DNA of 64,000 nt from JAMXLO01 sp963812475 (GTDB lineage: Bacteria; Pseudomonadota; Alphaproteobacteria; Acetobacterales; Acetobacteraceae): positions 1-64,000 of the forward strand of contig CAWEVI010000045.1 in assembly GCA_963812475.1 (NCBI GenBank), written 5' to 3'. Below are positions 10,201 to 18,562 of this stretch, piece after piece; position 1 is the first letter of the stretch, and every line of letters starts with the position of its first letter. The position numbers and the translations under genes were made by a program. The notes beneath the pieces were generated by a model. That model saw only the letters and a list, made by a program, of their open reading frames with translations, was not told where the DNA came from and did not search any database.

Positions 10201-10544
10201 CGCTGACGCCGACGGAACGCGCCGGCGAGTTCATCGGCGGCGTGCGCTTCAAGGCATGGCAGCCGCCGGTGAGCGCGCTGCATCCGACTCTACCGGCCCA
10301 GACGCCGCTGGTGTTCGACCTCTACGACCGCTGGACCGGCCGCAGCCTGGGCGGGCTGACGCACCACGTGTCGCATCCCGGCGGCCGCAACTACGAGCAC
10401 TTCCCAGTCAACGCCAATGAAGCGGAGGCGCGACGCAGGGCGCGCTTCTTCCCGATCGGCCACACCCCCGGACCAATGACGGAACCGCCCCTGGCACTCT
10501 CGCGCGAACATCCGCGCACGTTGGACTTGCGCCGCGTGGTGTGA
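7230..10544 (+). CDS. transglutaminase-like protein fused to DUF2126
   Basis: This 1104-residue cytoplasmic protein has an N-terminal transglutaminase beta-leader (residues 1-90, TYRYDRLVTLGPQTIRLRP) and a papain-fold transglutaminase core. The catalytic triad is visible: Cys180 in GQGSCRDS, His229 in DLHAW and Asp245 in GLDATSG. From about residue 310 it continues as the large DUF2126 domain (LTMGGEPTFVS, HVGTGGGNHVVMG, TEFCIDKLY). The reaction is unknown; such proteins are thought to hydrolyse or transfer peptide amides rather than crosslink proteins. It is the first of five co-directional genes and overlaps the next by 4 nt (GTGA). That coupling suggests it acts with the ATP-grasp/alpha-E protein. 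No signal peptide is visible. Confidence 0.9.
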   Translation: MPLSVALTHRTTYRYDRLVTLGPQTIRLRPAPHARTPVLSYALNVEPKPHFINWQQDPQGNHLARVVFPDRVTHFDVTVDLVADMATINPFDFFLEPEAEQWPFSYDPLLDQELAPFRRLAPVGPRLQALLDAVPRGDQPTVDMLVALNRAVQSRVAYIVRMEPGVWTPEETLAAGQGSCRDSAWLLVQALRQLGYAARFVSGYLIQLVGDVKPLTGPEGPTADFTDLHAWAEAYLPGAGWVGLDATSGLLTGEGHIPLAATPDPQSAAAITGAVETCETEFGFEMHVTRVRETPRVTKPYTEAQWQDILAMGAAVDRALAAGNVRLTMGGEPTFVSATDSDGPEWNTDALGPTKQHLAARLMGRLRALWAPGSALQNVSGKHYPGEQLPRWAFYAHWRGDGEPVWRDQTLLATEDDTDTVTPADAARFCAALAERLQVDPSLISPAYEDTDYYFWRANRLPANVVAEDAKLADAMERARLARVFGRGLDASVGSVLPLRRAVRDDVRIWQSGKWYFRGGTLFLVPGDSPIGFRLPLDSLPWADPDAIEPEVEPDPFAPLPPLPPRQKLRPAASPSDTMGAGAEGFRPIAQEAPVVGRGEPDLVRTALCVEPRGGLIHVFFPPLYAADDWLALVAAVEDTAGELGRKVVLEGYLPPRDPRLLHFSVTPDPGVIEVNVHPASSWTEIVQRGDQLYEEARQVGLATEKFMIDGRHVGTGGGNHVVMGAADAADSPFLRRPDLLKSLLGFWHNHPSLSYLFSGLFIGPSSQHPRIDEARQDSLGELEIAFAQIAPKQEVAPWLVDRMFRHLLADMTGNTHRTEFCIDKLYAPETATGRLGLVECRAFEMPPHARMSAAQLLLMRAAVAAFWDRPYERRLVHWGTRIHDDFLLPHYVAQDFTDVLDDLGSLGYRFDPAWFAPHFEFRFPRIGEITLRGATLELRHALEPWHVLGEEPAGGGTARFVDSSVERVQALVSGWVDERYVLACNGSAVPLTPTERAGEFIGGVRFKAWQPPVSALHPTLPAQTPLVFDLYDRWTGRSLGGLTHHVSHPGGRNYEHFPVNANEAEARRRARFFPIGHTPGPMTEPPLALSREHPRTLDLRRVV

Positions 10545-13054
10545 CTGGTCAGCCTTCACGCATGGCACGCGATGAAATGGTGGACGGCAAGGGTGGGCTG
10601 CGCCCGCAGTGGCGCGGCCTGCTGAGCGTGCTTGCAGGGCTCGGCCATACCGTCCTGGCGGAGCGGGCGAGCCAACTCGATCGCGTGATGGAGGAGGAGG
10701 GCGTTGCCAGCCTGCTGCCTGGCTCGCCGTCCGATCCGTGGCGGTTCGATCCGATCCCCTTGCCGCTTCCGCAATGGGAATTCAGCAGGATCGAGGCTGG
10801 ACTGGCGCAGCGCGCGCGGCTGCTCGATGCGGTGCTGGCCGACATCTACGGGCCGCAGTCGCTGCTGGCCGATGGCGCGCTGCCGCCGGCACTCGTGTTT
10901 GCCAATCCGGGCTTCCTTCGGCCGTGCCGCGACGGCGCCGCGGACCGGCCCGCCGAATTGCTGCAATTCTACGCCGCTGACCTGATGCGGGTGCCCGATG
11001 GCACATGGCACGTCCTGGCGGATCGCGCCGGACTCGCCGATGGCCTTGCCCACGCGCTGCAGAACCGCAGGCGACTCGGCCGCGTTCTGCCAGAGCTGTT
11101 CGCGTCGCAACTGCTCCGCCACATCGACCCGTTCGTCAACGTCTGCATGGACATGATGCAGCGTGTCGCCCCAACGGGCGCCCGCGACCCAGGGAGGGCG
11201 GCACTGCTGACCTCGGGCCATGCCGACCCCGCCTGGTACGGCCACGTGCTGCTGGCACGCGAACTGTCCTGCGCGCTGGTCGAGGGCGGCGACCTGACGG
11301 TCCGCGATGGCGGCCTGTTCCTGAAGACCCTGCGCGGCCTGCAGCCGATCAGCGTCCTGCTGCGCGGCGTCGATGGGCGGTCGGTCGATCCGCTGGAACT
11401 CGAGCCTGATGGCCTCGGCGTGCCAGGCCTGTTTGCAGCGGCGCGCGACCACGTGCGCATCGTCAACAGCCCCGGCAGCGGCTTGGCCGAAGCGCCGGCG
11501 CTTGCGGCGTTCCTGCCGGACCTCGCGCGACGCCTGCTCGGCGAGGACCTTGCGCTGCCGAGCGCGCCGACCGTCTGGCTGGGCGATGGCGCCGCATGCG
11601 AGACGGTCTTGCGGAACCCGACCGACTGGCGGCTTCGTCCGGCGTTCGAAGGTGCTGTCCCGGCGGGCGCGTTGGCGACAGCCGAGACAAACCGGCGCGC
11701 CCTGCTGGATCGGGTGGCCGCCGCGCCATGGCGCTTCGCGGCGAGCGCGGTTCTCACGCCCTCGGTGGCGCCCTGCCTGGACGACGACAAGCTGGTGCCG
11801 CGCCCCATCGTGGTCCGCATGTTTCTGGTCCGCGACCGAGCCGGCTGGCGGGCTATGCAGGGCGGTCTCGGCTGCGTACTTCAGGATGGAGCGCATGCAT
11901 GGCCCAGCGCCGGGCAGGTGCTCGCCAAGGACGTTCGGGTTTTGGCCGAGAACCCTGCCGTGATCGAGGGATCGCCTTCGAGCAGGACACCGCCGCTGGC
12001 GATCCGACGCCCTGCCGGCGACATGCCGAGCCGGGTGGCCGATGATTTCTTCTGGCTCGGTCGCTACCTGGAACGCCTTGAGGGGGCGGCGCGACTTTTG
12101 CTGATCACGATTGGCCGCGTCAGCCGACCGGCACCGACCCCCCACGAGATGGCGGAACTGGAGGTGCTGATCGACTGCCTGACCCAGGCCGGGCTGCTGA
12201 ATGCCGAGGCGATCGCCGGACTTGGCGGCACGGGGCTTGGCAAGGCGTTGCTGCGGGCTGCCGGCAGTTGGGGCGCGATCCATGCCATGCTTGGTCGGGT
12301 CTCCCGCGTCACCGGACTGTTGCGCGACCAGGTGACGGGCGAGATGCACGCCGTAACCGCGCGCGGGCTGCGCGAGGTGGAAGACGCGCTAGGGAACATC
12401 GACACAAGGCACGAGGGGCAGGCGCTGGATGCGACGTTCCAGGCGATGTCGCGCGTCCTGACCTTCTCGGCGACCCTCTCCGGACTGGCAGCGGAGAACA
12501 TGGTGCGCGGCGGCGGCAGGCTGTTCCTCGATCTCGGGCGGCGGGTCGAGCGCGCCCAGGCGGTGGCCGACCAGATCGCCTGTGCGCTGGAATTTCCAGG
12601 CGTGGCGCAGCAGCCGGCACGTGTGGAGCATGGCCTGCGCCTGGCGCTGGAATTGTGCGATTCGTCGATCACCTATCGCAGCCGCTACCTGGCAGTTCTT
12701 CAACCGGCACCCGCACTCGACCTGATGCTGGCCGACGACGGCAACCCGCGCGGTCTGGCATTTCAGCTTGCCGCCATGCGCGCGCTACTGAGCGAGATCG
12801 CCGGCAACACCGACAACAAACTGGCCGCCGCAGCAGCGGCGCTGCAGGACGAACCGCAGACGATGGTCCGCATGGTCAGCGAAGCCGCCGACCAGTCGGT
12901 CGCTTCGCTGTTTCTGCCGGCGCGTCTGCGAGCGCTGCGCGACGCCGTGGCCGAACTGTCGGATCGCGTGTCCCGCCGCTACTTCGCGCTGCTGCCGACG
13001 GCCCGCACGGTCGGCATCGAGGCGCCGGTTCCACCGATGCGCGGCGCGGCATGA
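10541..13054 (+). CDS. circularly permuted ATP-grasp fused to alpha-E domain
   Basis: This 837-residue protein joins two proteins that are often separate neighbours. Residues 1 to about 485 match the circularly permuted type 2 ATP-grasp family (DUF404/407-like), expected to form amide bonds using ATP. From about residue 493, SRVADDFFWLGRYLERLEGA begins the alpha-helical alpha-E domain (DUF403). The GTG start at 10541 overlaps the stop of the preceding gene; an ATG at 10562 is an alternative. The end overlaps the next gene by 4 nt (ATGA). The ATP-grasp, alpha-E and transglutaminase association is known from comparative genomics as a predicted peptide-synthesis or modification system. The fused form is a variant of it. 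The substrate is unknown. Confidence 0.88.
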   Translation: MTGQPSRMARDEMVDGKGGLRPQWRGLLSVLAGLGHTVLAERASQLDRVMEEEGVASLLPGSPSDPWRFDPIPLPLPQWEFSRIEAGLAQRARLLDAVLADIYGPQSLLADGALPPALVFANPGFLRPCRDGAADRPAELLQFYAADLMRVPDGTWHVLADRAGLADGLAHALQNRRRLGRVLPELFASQLLRHIDPFVNVCMDMMQRVAPTGARDPGRAALLTSGHADPAWYGHVLLARELSCALVEGGDLTVRDGGLFLKTLRGLQPISVLLRGVDGRSVDPLELEPDGLGVPGLFAAARDHVRIVNSPGSGLAEAPALAAFLPDLARRLLGEDLALPSAPTVWLGDGAACETVLRNPTDWRLRPAFEGAVPAGALATAETNRRALLDRVAAAPWRFAASAVLTPSVAPCLDDDKLVPRPIVVRMFLVRDRAGWRAMQGGLGCVLQDGAHAWPSAGQVLAKDVRVLAENPAVIEGSPSSRTPPLAIRRPAGDMPSRVADDFFWLGRYLERLEGAARLLLITIGRVSRPAPTPHEMAELEVLIDCLTQAGLLNAEAIAGLGGTGLGKALLRAAGSWGAIHAMLGRVSRVTGLLRDQVTGEMHAVTARGLREVEDALGNIDTRHEGQALDATFQAMSRVLTFSATLSGLAAENMVRGGGRLFLDLGRRVERAQAVADQIACALEFPGVAQQPARVEHGLRLALELCDSSITYRSRYLAVLQPAPALDLMLADDGNPRGLAFQLAAMRALLSEIAGNTDNKLAAAAAALQDEPQTMVRMVSEAADQSVASLFLPARLRALRDAVAELSDRVSRRYFALLPTARTVGIEAPVPPMRGAA

Positions 13055-13935
13055 TCTACCGCGTGCGGCACATGACCCGCTACGACTACCAATCGCCGGT
13101 GGATCTCGGGGCGCATCTCGCGCACCTTCGGCCGCGTCCGCTGCCGCATCAGCGCGTCCTGCGCGCCGGCGTGCACGCCGCACCGGCAGTGTCGTGGCGG
13201 CGCGACGGCAGCGACCATTTCGGCAACGAGGTGACCTGGCTGTTCCTGGATGTCGCCCACGCGGCGTTCCAGGTGGTTGCCGATGCAACCGTCGATGTGG
13301 GGTTTCCGACGCCACCCGATCCCGCGGAGACCCCGCCATGGGAGACCGTCGCGGCATGCGCGTGGCAGGCCGGCCCCGCGGCGTGGCAGGCCGCCGAGTT
13401 CCTGTTTGACAGCGCGCGCGCCCCGGCCGATCCCGGCGCAACGGCCTACGCGGCGGCCAGCTTCACGGCCGGCCGACCGGTGCTTGCGGCGCTGCTCGAT
13501 CTCAACGCCCGGATCAAACGGGATTTCACCTTTCGCGCCGGCGTGACGACGACCAGCACGCCGATCGCGGAGGTGCTGCGGCGTCGCCAAGGGGTATGCC
13601 AGGACTTCACACATCTGATGATCAGCGCGCTGCGGGGGTGCGGCCTGCCGGCACGCTATGTCTCCGGCTACATCCGAACCTGGCGCGCGCCCGGACAGAC
13701 GCGCCGCCTGGGCGCCGACCAGTCACATGCCTGGGTCGGCGTGTGGCTCGGGCCGGAGCATGGTTGGCTTGACCTCGATCCCACCAACGGGATCGTCGTG
13801 CAGGACGAGCATGTCGTGCTGGGCTGGGGGCGCGACTTCGGCGACGTCACACCGTTGCGAGGCGTCATCCTGGGCGGCGGCGAGCAGACGCTCTCGGTCG
13901 AAGTCGAGCTTGAGGAAGTCAGAACCCTCGCATGA
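13051..13935 (+). CDS. transglutaminase-like protein (second)
   Basis: This 294-residue protein has an N-terminal beta domain (IYRVRHMTRYDYQSPVDLGAH, typical of bacterial transglutaminase-like proteins) and a papain-fold core. Cys183 lies in QGVCQDF, His226 in SHAW and Asp243 in LDLDPTN, so the triad is intact. The ATG at 13051 overlaps the preceding stop (ATGA), which fixes the start and implies translational coupling. No signal peptide is visible, so a cytoplasmic role is likely. Confidence 0.9.
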   Translation: MIYRVRHMTRYDYQSPVDLGAHLAHLRPRPLPHQRVLRAGVHAAPAVSWRRDGSDHFGNEVTWLFLDVAHAAFQVVADATVDVGFPTPPDPAETPPWETVAACAWQAGPAAWQAAEFLFDSARAPADPGATAYAAASFTAGRPVLAALLDLNARIKRDFTFRAGVTTTSTPIAEVLRRRQGVCQDFTHLMISALRGCGLPARYVSGYIRTWRAPGQTRRLGADQSHAWVGVWLGPEHGWLDLDPTNGIVVQDEHVVLGWGRDFGDVTPLRGVILGGGEQTLSVEVELEEVRTLA

Positions 13936-14085
13936 CTGTCTGGGTCCCCGCTCCCCGCCTCCACAGGGACATGTTTCGCGGGGATGACGCAACAAAGCGG
14001 CGATGACACTACAAAGGATGACAAATCGCCTGCCCGCGCATACGTGATGAAGCTAAATTCGACAATGCGGGTTGCAATGGTTCCC

Positions 14086-15009
14086 ATGACCATCCTGAGC
14101 GTCCTTCACCGCACCCGCTACAGTTACGCGAAGCGGGTCAGCTTTGGCCCGCATCGGCTGATGATGCGTCCGCGGGACAGCCACGACCTGCGCTTGATCG
14201 ATACCGCATTGACCATTTCGCCCGCGACATCGGTGCGCTGGCTGCATGACGTTTTCGGCAACTCCGTCGCGGTCGCCGAATTCACCGAGCCTGGTAACGA
14301 ACTGCTCGTCGTCTCGTCATTCCGTGCCGAGCACTTTCCGTTGGCCGAGGCGTCGGTGACGTTGGAAGCATACGCTCGCCGGTATCCTTTCACCTACGAC
14401 GCGTTGGAGATTCCCGACATCAGCCGCACCCTCGAGCGGCACTGTCCCGACATCGAGCACAAGATCGATGCCTGGGCGCGGCGTTTCGTCGCGCGCCAGA
14501 AGGATGACGATACGATGGGAATTCTGCTCGCGATGGCGCAGGCAGTGCGTGCGGAATTCAAGTACAACCCGCGCGACGAAATGGGCACGCAGGACCCTCT
14601 GGTCACGCTGAAATCCGGCAGTGGAACCTGCCGGGATTTTGCTCTCTTCCTGATGGAGGCCGTCCGCAGCCTCGGCTTCGCGGCACGCTTCGTGTCCGGC
14701 TACCTCTACGACGAGGATCGGGTGGGAGATGGCGCGCAGAGCGTCGTCGGGAGCGGTGCGACGCATGCCTGGGCGCAGATCTACCTGCCGGGCGCAGGCT
14801 GGGTCGAATTCGATCCGACCAATGCGCTGGTCGGCGGACGGAACCTGATCCGCGTGGCGGTCGCCCGCGATCCCGGCCAGGCCATTCCGCTCAGCGGAAG
14901 CTTCACCGGCGCACCAGACGCGTTTTTGGGGATGACGGTTGAAGTCGAGATCAAGGCCGAGCGCCACCAGACGAAGCCCAACGCACAGCTCGCATCGGAA
15001 CCGGCCTGA
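14086..15009 (+). CDS. transglutaminase-like protein (third)
   Basis: A protein of about 307 residues with the same architecture as its neighbours. The triad is Cys182 (SGTCRDF), His227 (THAW) and Asp243 (EFDPTN). I chose the ATG at 14086 because MTILSVLHRTRYSY lines up with the family N-terminus. The frame is open further back to 13984, but that extension is low-complexity and unlike the family. It lies about 150 nt after the preceding gene, so it may have its own promoter while remaining co-directional. Confidence 0.87.
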   Translation: MTILSVLHRTRYSYAKRVSFGPHRLMMRPRDSHDLRLIDTALTISPATSVRWLHDVFGNSVAVAEFTEPGNELLVVSSFRAEHFPLAEASVTLEAYARRYPFTYDALEIPDISRTLERHCPDIEHKIDAWARRFVARQKDDDTMGILLAMAQAVRAEFKYNPRDEMGTQDPLVTLKSGSGTCRDFALFLMEAVRSLGFAARFVSGYLYDEDRVGDGAQSVVGSGATHAWAQIYLPGAGWVEFDPTNALVGGRNLIRVAVARDPGQAIPLSGSFTGAPDAFLGMTVEVEIKAERHQTKPNAQLASEPA

Positions 15010-15069
15010 TCCGGCATTGCAACCATGACCAGCGTCATTGACACCAAGCCTATGGCAAGGAGCCTCATC

Positions 15070-15876
15070 ATGCAGATCGGAGTCGGTTACGAACTCATTT
15101 ACGAGCTGCCGCAGCCGACACCGATGCTGCTGACTGTGCACATCCACCAATCGCGGACCGCCGATCTGGTGGTGCCTGACCACCTTGTCACCGTTCCACC
15201 TGTTCCGGTCACGGGCTATCACGATTCATTCGGCAATTGGATCAGCCGGATTGTCGCGCCGGCCGGGCAGATCCGCCTTTCCACCCATGCCATCGTCAAC
15301 GACACCGGCCACCCCGATCCGATCTGGCCCAACGCGACGCAACATGCGGTGCAGGACCTGCCGGAAGAGACGTTGTTATACCTGCTCGGCAGCCGTTATT
15401 GCGAAACGGACCGACTGTCGGAGATCGCGTGGAGCCTGTTTTCGGCAACGCCGCCCGGATGGGGACGCGTGCAGGCGATCTGCGACTTCGTCCACAACCA
15501 CCTTACCTTCGGTTACCAGTACGCGCGTCCGACCAAGACCGCCTGGGAATCATATGAGGAGCGCACCGGCGTGTGTCGGGACTTCGCCCATCTGGCGGTC
15601 ACATTCTGCCGCTGCATGAATATCCCGGCGCGCTACTGCACCGGTTATCTGGGGGATATCGGCATACCGCCGATGGATGCCCCGATGGATTTCTCAGGCT
15701 GGTTCGAGGTCTATCTAGGCGGCGAGTGGCACATCTTCGACGCCCGCTTCAATACACCTAGGATCGGCCGGATATTGATGGCGCGCGGTCGCGATGCAGC
15801 GGACGTGGCAATCGCGACCACATTTGGGCCGAACGTGCTGACGGGTTTCCAGGTTTCGGCCGACGAAATCGCTTAG
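15070..15876 (+). CDS. transglutaminase-like protein lacking the usual catalytic His
   Basis: A protein of about 268 residues (start at MQIGVGYELIYELP; an upstream ATG at 15025 is an alternative). Cys169 lies in GVCRDFAHLAV and an Asp in HIFDARFN. Where the other three paralogues have HAW, this one has SGW (Ser209-Gly210-Trp211 in DFSGWFEVYL), so the canonical His is absent. From memory, a whole subfamily carries a similar DFSAWFEVYL motif, which argues for a conserved divergent or non-hydrolytic role, not a recent mutation. It ends 23 nt from the convergent nusG. Confidence 0.85.
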   Translation: MQIGVGYELIYELPQPTPMLLTVHIHQSRTADLVVPDHLVTVPPVPVTGYHDSFGNWISRIVAPAGQIRLSTHAIVNDTGHPDPIWPNATQHAVQDLPEETLLYLLGSRYCETDRLSEIAWSLFSATPPGWGRVQAICDFVHNHLTFGYQYARPTKTAWESYEERTGVCRDFAHLAVTFCRCMNIPARYCTGYLGDIGIPPMDAPMDFSGWFEVYLGGEWHIFDARFNTPRIGRILMARGRDAADVAIATTFGPNVLTGFQVSADEIA

Positions 15877-15898
15877 GACCTGACGGAGCCGAGCGGCC

Positions 15899-16429
15899 TC
15901 ACACCTTCTCCACCTGCCCGTATTCGAGCTCCACCGGCGTGGAGCGGCCGAAGATCGAGACGCTGACCTTCACGCGGCCCTTCTCCTCGTCCACCTCCTC
16001 GACCGTGCCGTTGAAGCTGGTGAACGGGCCATCGGCGACGCGCACCTGCTCGCCCACCTCGAACAGCACCGCCGGCCGTGGTCGTTCCACACCCTCCTGG
16101 GTCTGCTTCATGATCCGCTCGGCTTCCGCCTCGGTGATCGGGCTCGGGCGGGTCTTGCTTCCCAGGAAGCCGGTCACCTTCGGTGTGTTCTTCACGAGGT
16201 GCCAGGCGTCGTCGGTCAGTTCCATCTTCACCAGCACATAGCCGGGGAAGAACTTGTGTTCGGCGTTGACCTTCTGGCCGCGCCGCATCTCCACCACCTG
16301 CTCCGACGGCACCAGGACCTCATCGAACTGATCCGCCAGGCCTTTCTGCGCCGCCTGCTCCTTGAGCTGCTGGGCGATCTTCTTCTCGAAGCCCGAATAG
16401 ACGTGCACCACGTACCAACGTTTGGCCAT
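15899..16429 (-). CDS. nusG: transcription termination/antitermination protein NusG
   Basis: This 176-residue protein is a full-length NusG. The N-terminal domain (RWYVVHVYSGFEKKIAQQL, KFFPGYVLVKM) binds RNA polymerase. The C-terminal KOW domain (VADGPFTSFNGTVEEVDEE) binds Rho or S10. It lies 16 nt after secE in a tRNA-Trp–secE–nusG unit. In most bacteria nusG is followed by rplK, rplA, rplJ and rplL; here a convergent transglutaminase-like gene follows directly. Confidence 0.97.
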   Translation of the reverse strand: MAKRWYVVHVYSGFEKKIAQQLKEQAAQKGLADQFDEVLVPSEQVVEMRRGQKVNAEHKFFPGYVLVKMELTDDAWHLVKNTPKVTGFLGSKTRPSPITEAEAERIMKQTQEGVERPRPAVLFEVGEQVRVADGPFTSFNGTVEEVDEEKGRVKVSVSIFGRSTPVELEYGQVEKV

Positions 16430-16445
16430 TGCTCTACTGCTTTCC

Positions 16446-16640
16446 TCAGAAACTCATGCCGAATAGGGCACGGATGCTGATTCCGACGACCTGGTCGACC
16501 AGAAAGAAGAACATCGCGGCCAGCGCCACCATGGCGAACACGAGGCCCGTGGTCACCATCGTCTCCTTGCGGGACGGCCAGGTGACCCGCGCCATTTCGG
16601 CCCGCACCTCACGCACGAATTTCGCCGGATCGACCGCCAC
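16446..16640 (-). CDS. secE: preprotein translocase subunit SecE
   Basis: This 64-residue protein is the short single-span form of SecE, which stabilises SecY in the SecYEG channel. It has the conserved amphipathic segment FVREVRAEMARVTWPSRKET followed by one membrane helix (about residues 32-58). The start is GTG at 16638-16640. It lies between tRNA-Trp and nusG in the same direction. Confidence 0.95.
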   Translation of the reverse strand: MAVDPAKFVREVRAEMARVTWPSRKETMVTTGLVFAMVALAAMFFFLVDQVVGISIRALFGMSF

Positions 16641-16692
16641 GTCGTTGCTCTCCTGGTCCTGTTGCCGGAACTATAGCGCGATCGCGTGCCGC

Positions 16693-16769
16693 TGGCAGGG
16701 GTGGAGGGTCTCGAACCCCCAGCCTCCGGTTTTGGAGACCGGCGCTCTAGCCAATTGAGCTACACCCCT
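16693..16769 (-). tRNA. tRNA-Trp (CCA anticodon)
   Basis: The complement reads AGGGGTGTAGCTCAATTGGC at the 5' end and closes with CACCCCTG followed by an encoded CCA. The acceptor stem AGGGGTG/CACCCCT is perfect. The anticodon arm shows CCA in CTCCAAAA, and the T arm has GGTTCGAGACC. It lies 52 nt upstream of secE and probably shares its transcript. Confidence 0.96.
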
Positions 16770-16829
16770 GCACGGCAGGCAGGCAGCCCGTCCAGCGAGC
16801 CGTACCGGGAACCGCTTACGCAGGGCGCG

Positions 16830-16858
16830 TAGAAAGGATGCGGGCGGTCCGGTGTCAA
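16830..16858 (-). promoter_or_regulatory. sigma-70-type promoter for tRNA-Trp–secE–nusG
   Basis: On the minus strand a perfect TTGACA (complement of 16853-16858) is followed after 17 bp by TTTCTA (complement of 16830-16835), a weak -10. Transcription would begin near 16823, about 55 nt before the tRNA. No other candidate of similar quality was seen in this gap. Confidence 0.55.
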
Positions 16859-17370
16859 GGGGTGCCGCACTGTTGCCAGCACCATCCCTTTACATTACCG
16901 TTTTTTTCCACTTTTGGGCTCGAGGAGTTGCCGACCTCGCGCACGCCGCAGCAGCACGTGGTTACATTCCTGGGTCGGGCGGCAGATCTGGACCTCGCCA
17001 TACCGCAGTTCCACCACAGCCGTCCGTTTGGGCCGTACAGATCGCGTGCCGGCAGTTCGAATGTGCACCGCTCAGCCACCGGCAACCCTGCCGCGGCGGC
17101 GAACAGCGTTCCCCCGTCGGCCACGAGGCGGTCCCTTCATCACGCCATGAATAGGTGTCGGCTGCGCTGTCGGCGACCACAGTCACAAGCTCGGCAGACC
17201 GCAACCATCACCGCCGCCTTCGCGGAGGCAGGCTCGTCGGATTGGCGAAAAATTGGACGACCTGCAACTCACCCCCACGGTCGCCGCCCAGCCGACCCAA
17301 CACACATCTTGCGCTAAAGCCGCTGTTCGAAGATCGCAGTCCCCTTTATCGAGACACTTTCCCCGGTTCC
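16859..17370. other. gap without a convincing gene
   Basis: Open frames exist on both strands (for example minus 16855-17124 and 16962-17204), but they are short, rich in Cys, Arg and Pro, and match no family I know. The minus-strand pair could be remnants of one decayed gene, but I cannot support that. Confidence 0.4.
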
Positions 17371-18522
17371 TCAGTGCCAGAGCCGTTCGGATGCGAGCTT
17401 CGCCCCTTCTACCAGAGCAGCCAATTTGCGGAATGCGATTTCGCGGTCGACGCGGCCAGCCGTACCGACCGATGTCGAGAAACCGCAATCGGTGCCGGCG
17501 ATCACACGCTCGCGTCCGACGACGTCGGCGAAGCGGCAGATGCGTTGGGCGACCAGTTCGGGGTGCTCGATGTAATTGGTGCAGGTATCGATCACGCCGG
17601 GAATCAGCACCTTGTCGTCCGGCACCCTGGCATCGCGCCAGACCGTCCATTCGTGCTCATGCCTGGGGTTCGCCGCCTCGAACGAGATCGCCTGGGGTTT
17701 GGCCTTCAGGATAATCGGCAGAATCGTCTGCAGCGGAATATCGAAGTCGTGCGGGCCTTCGTAGTTACCCCAACACAGATGCAACCGCGCCGAACTCGCC
17801 GGCACATTCGCCAGCGCGTGGTTCAGCGCCTCGACCTGATGCTCGGCCTGCCGGAGAAATTCCGCCTCCGTCAGATCCTGGAACCCCGTGTGACGCGCCA
17901 TTGCGAGATCAGGACTGTCGAGTTGCACGACGATGCCGGCACCGGCAATAGCCTCGTACTCCTCCTGCATCGCCGTGGCGATCGCGTCGATGTAGGCTGC
18001 ATGGTTGGGATAGTGGCGATTGGGCTGGAAGGTGGACACCACACCAGGCGAGGCCGCCGGCATGAACGCATCGGTCGGCCTCGACGCCTCGATCGCCGCC
18101 TTGAAGTTGGCGATGTCCTGTTGCGCCAATTCATGGTCTTGCCGCGTGATCGGTCCGGTGCAGCATAGCCGGCGGATCTGTTGGGGTCCGACAAACAGTT
18201 CCAAACGGCGACGAAAATCCGGATAGTCCGCGACATCGCGGTTCGGCTTCGGCACATAGGGCTCGCCGCCGAAGCCGGTGAGGCGGTCCTTGATGTAGGT
18301 CGCGTAGCCGACCTTGCTCGATTCACCGTCACTGACAACGTCGATGCCGATGGCGACCTGTCGCGCGACAATATCTGCGACGGCCTGACGGACCTGTTGC
18401 GCGAACTCCGCCGGGTCATACGGCTCGCCCCGGTCCTTCCTGATGAGCAGATCCACCAGCGGCTGTGGCCTCGGCAGGCTGCCGACGTGGGTCGTCAGGA
18501 TGCGGTCGGTGCTGAGTTTCAT
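17371..18522 (-). CDS. MetE C-terminal-like methyltransferase (COG0620 type)
   Basis: This 383-residue protein resembles the catalytic C-terminal domain of cobalamin-independent methionine synthase and lacks the N-terminal half of the full enzyme (about 750 residues). Typical features are TTHVGSLPRP at the start, IGIDVVSDGE, HLCWGNYEGPHDFDIPL (His and Cys zinc ligands), SFEAANPRHEHEW and the C-terminal IAGTDCGFST. Such stand-alone proteins often act on substrates other than methyltetrahydrofolate, so a methionine role is not certain. It is alone on its strand, 40 nt after the ABC-F gene, and may share its transcript. Confidence 0.85.
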   Translation of the reverse strand: MKLSTDRILTTHVGSLPRPQPLVDLLIRKDRGEPYDPAEFAQQVRQAVADIVARQVAIGIDVVSDGESSKVGYATYIKDRLTGFGGEPYVPKPNRDVADYPDFRRRLELFVGPQQIRRLCCTGPITRQDHELAQQDIANFKAAIEASRPTDAFMPAASPGVVSTFQPNRHYPNHAAYIDAIATAMQEEYEAIAGAGIVVQLDSPDLAMARHTGFQDLTEAEFLRQAEHQVEALNHALANVPASSARLHLCWGNYEGPHDFDIPLQTILPIILKAKPQAISFEAANPRHEHEWTVWRDARVPDDKVLIPGVIDTCTNYIEHPELVAQRICRFADVVGRERVIAGTDCGFSTSVGTAGRVDREIAFRKLAALVEGAKLASERLWH

Positions 18523-18562
18523 GGCGCTTCCCTTGTCTTGTTGACGACATCGTACAAGGTGA

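Noticed and set aside
10556..12349. 597-residue open frame, minus strand
   Set aside because: Antisense shadow of the ATP-grasp/alpha-E gene.
12268..13050. upstream extension of the second transglutaminase gene
   Set aside because: Overlaps the alpha-E domain in another frame; the ATGA start at 13051 fits the family.
16855..17204. two short minus-strand frames after the MetE-like gene
   Set aside because: Cys/Pro/Arg-rich, no start context or family; possible decay remnant only.
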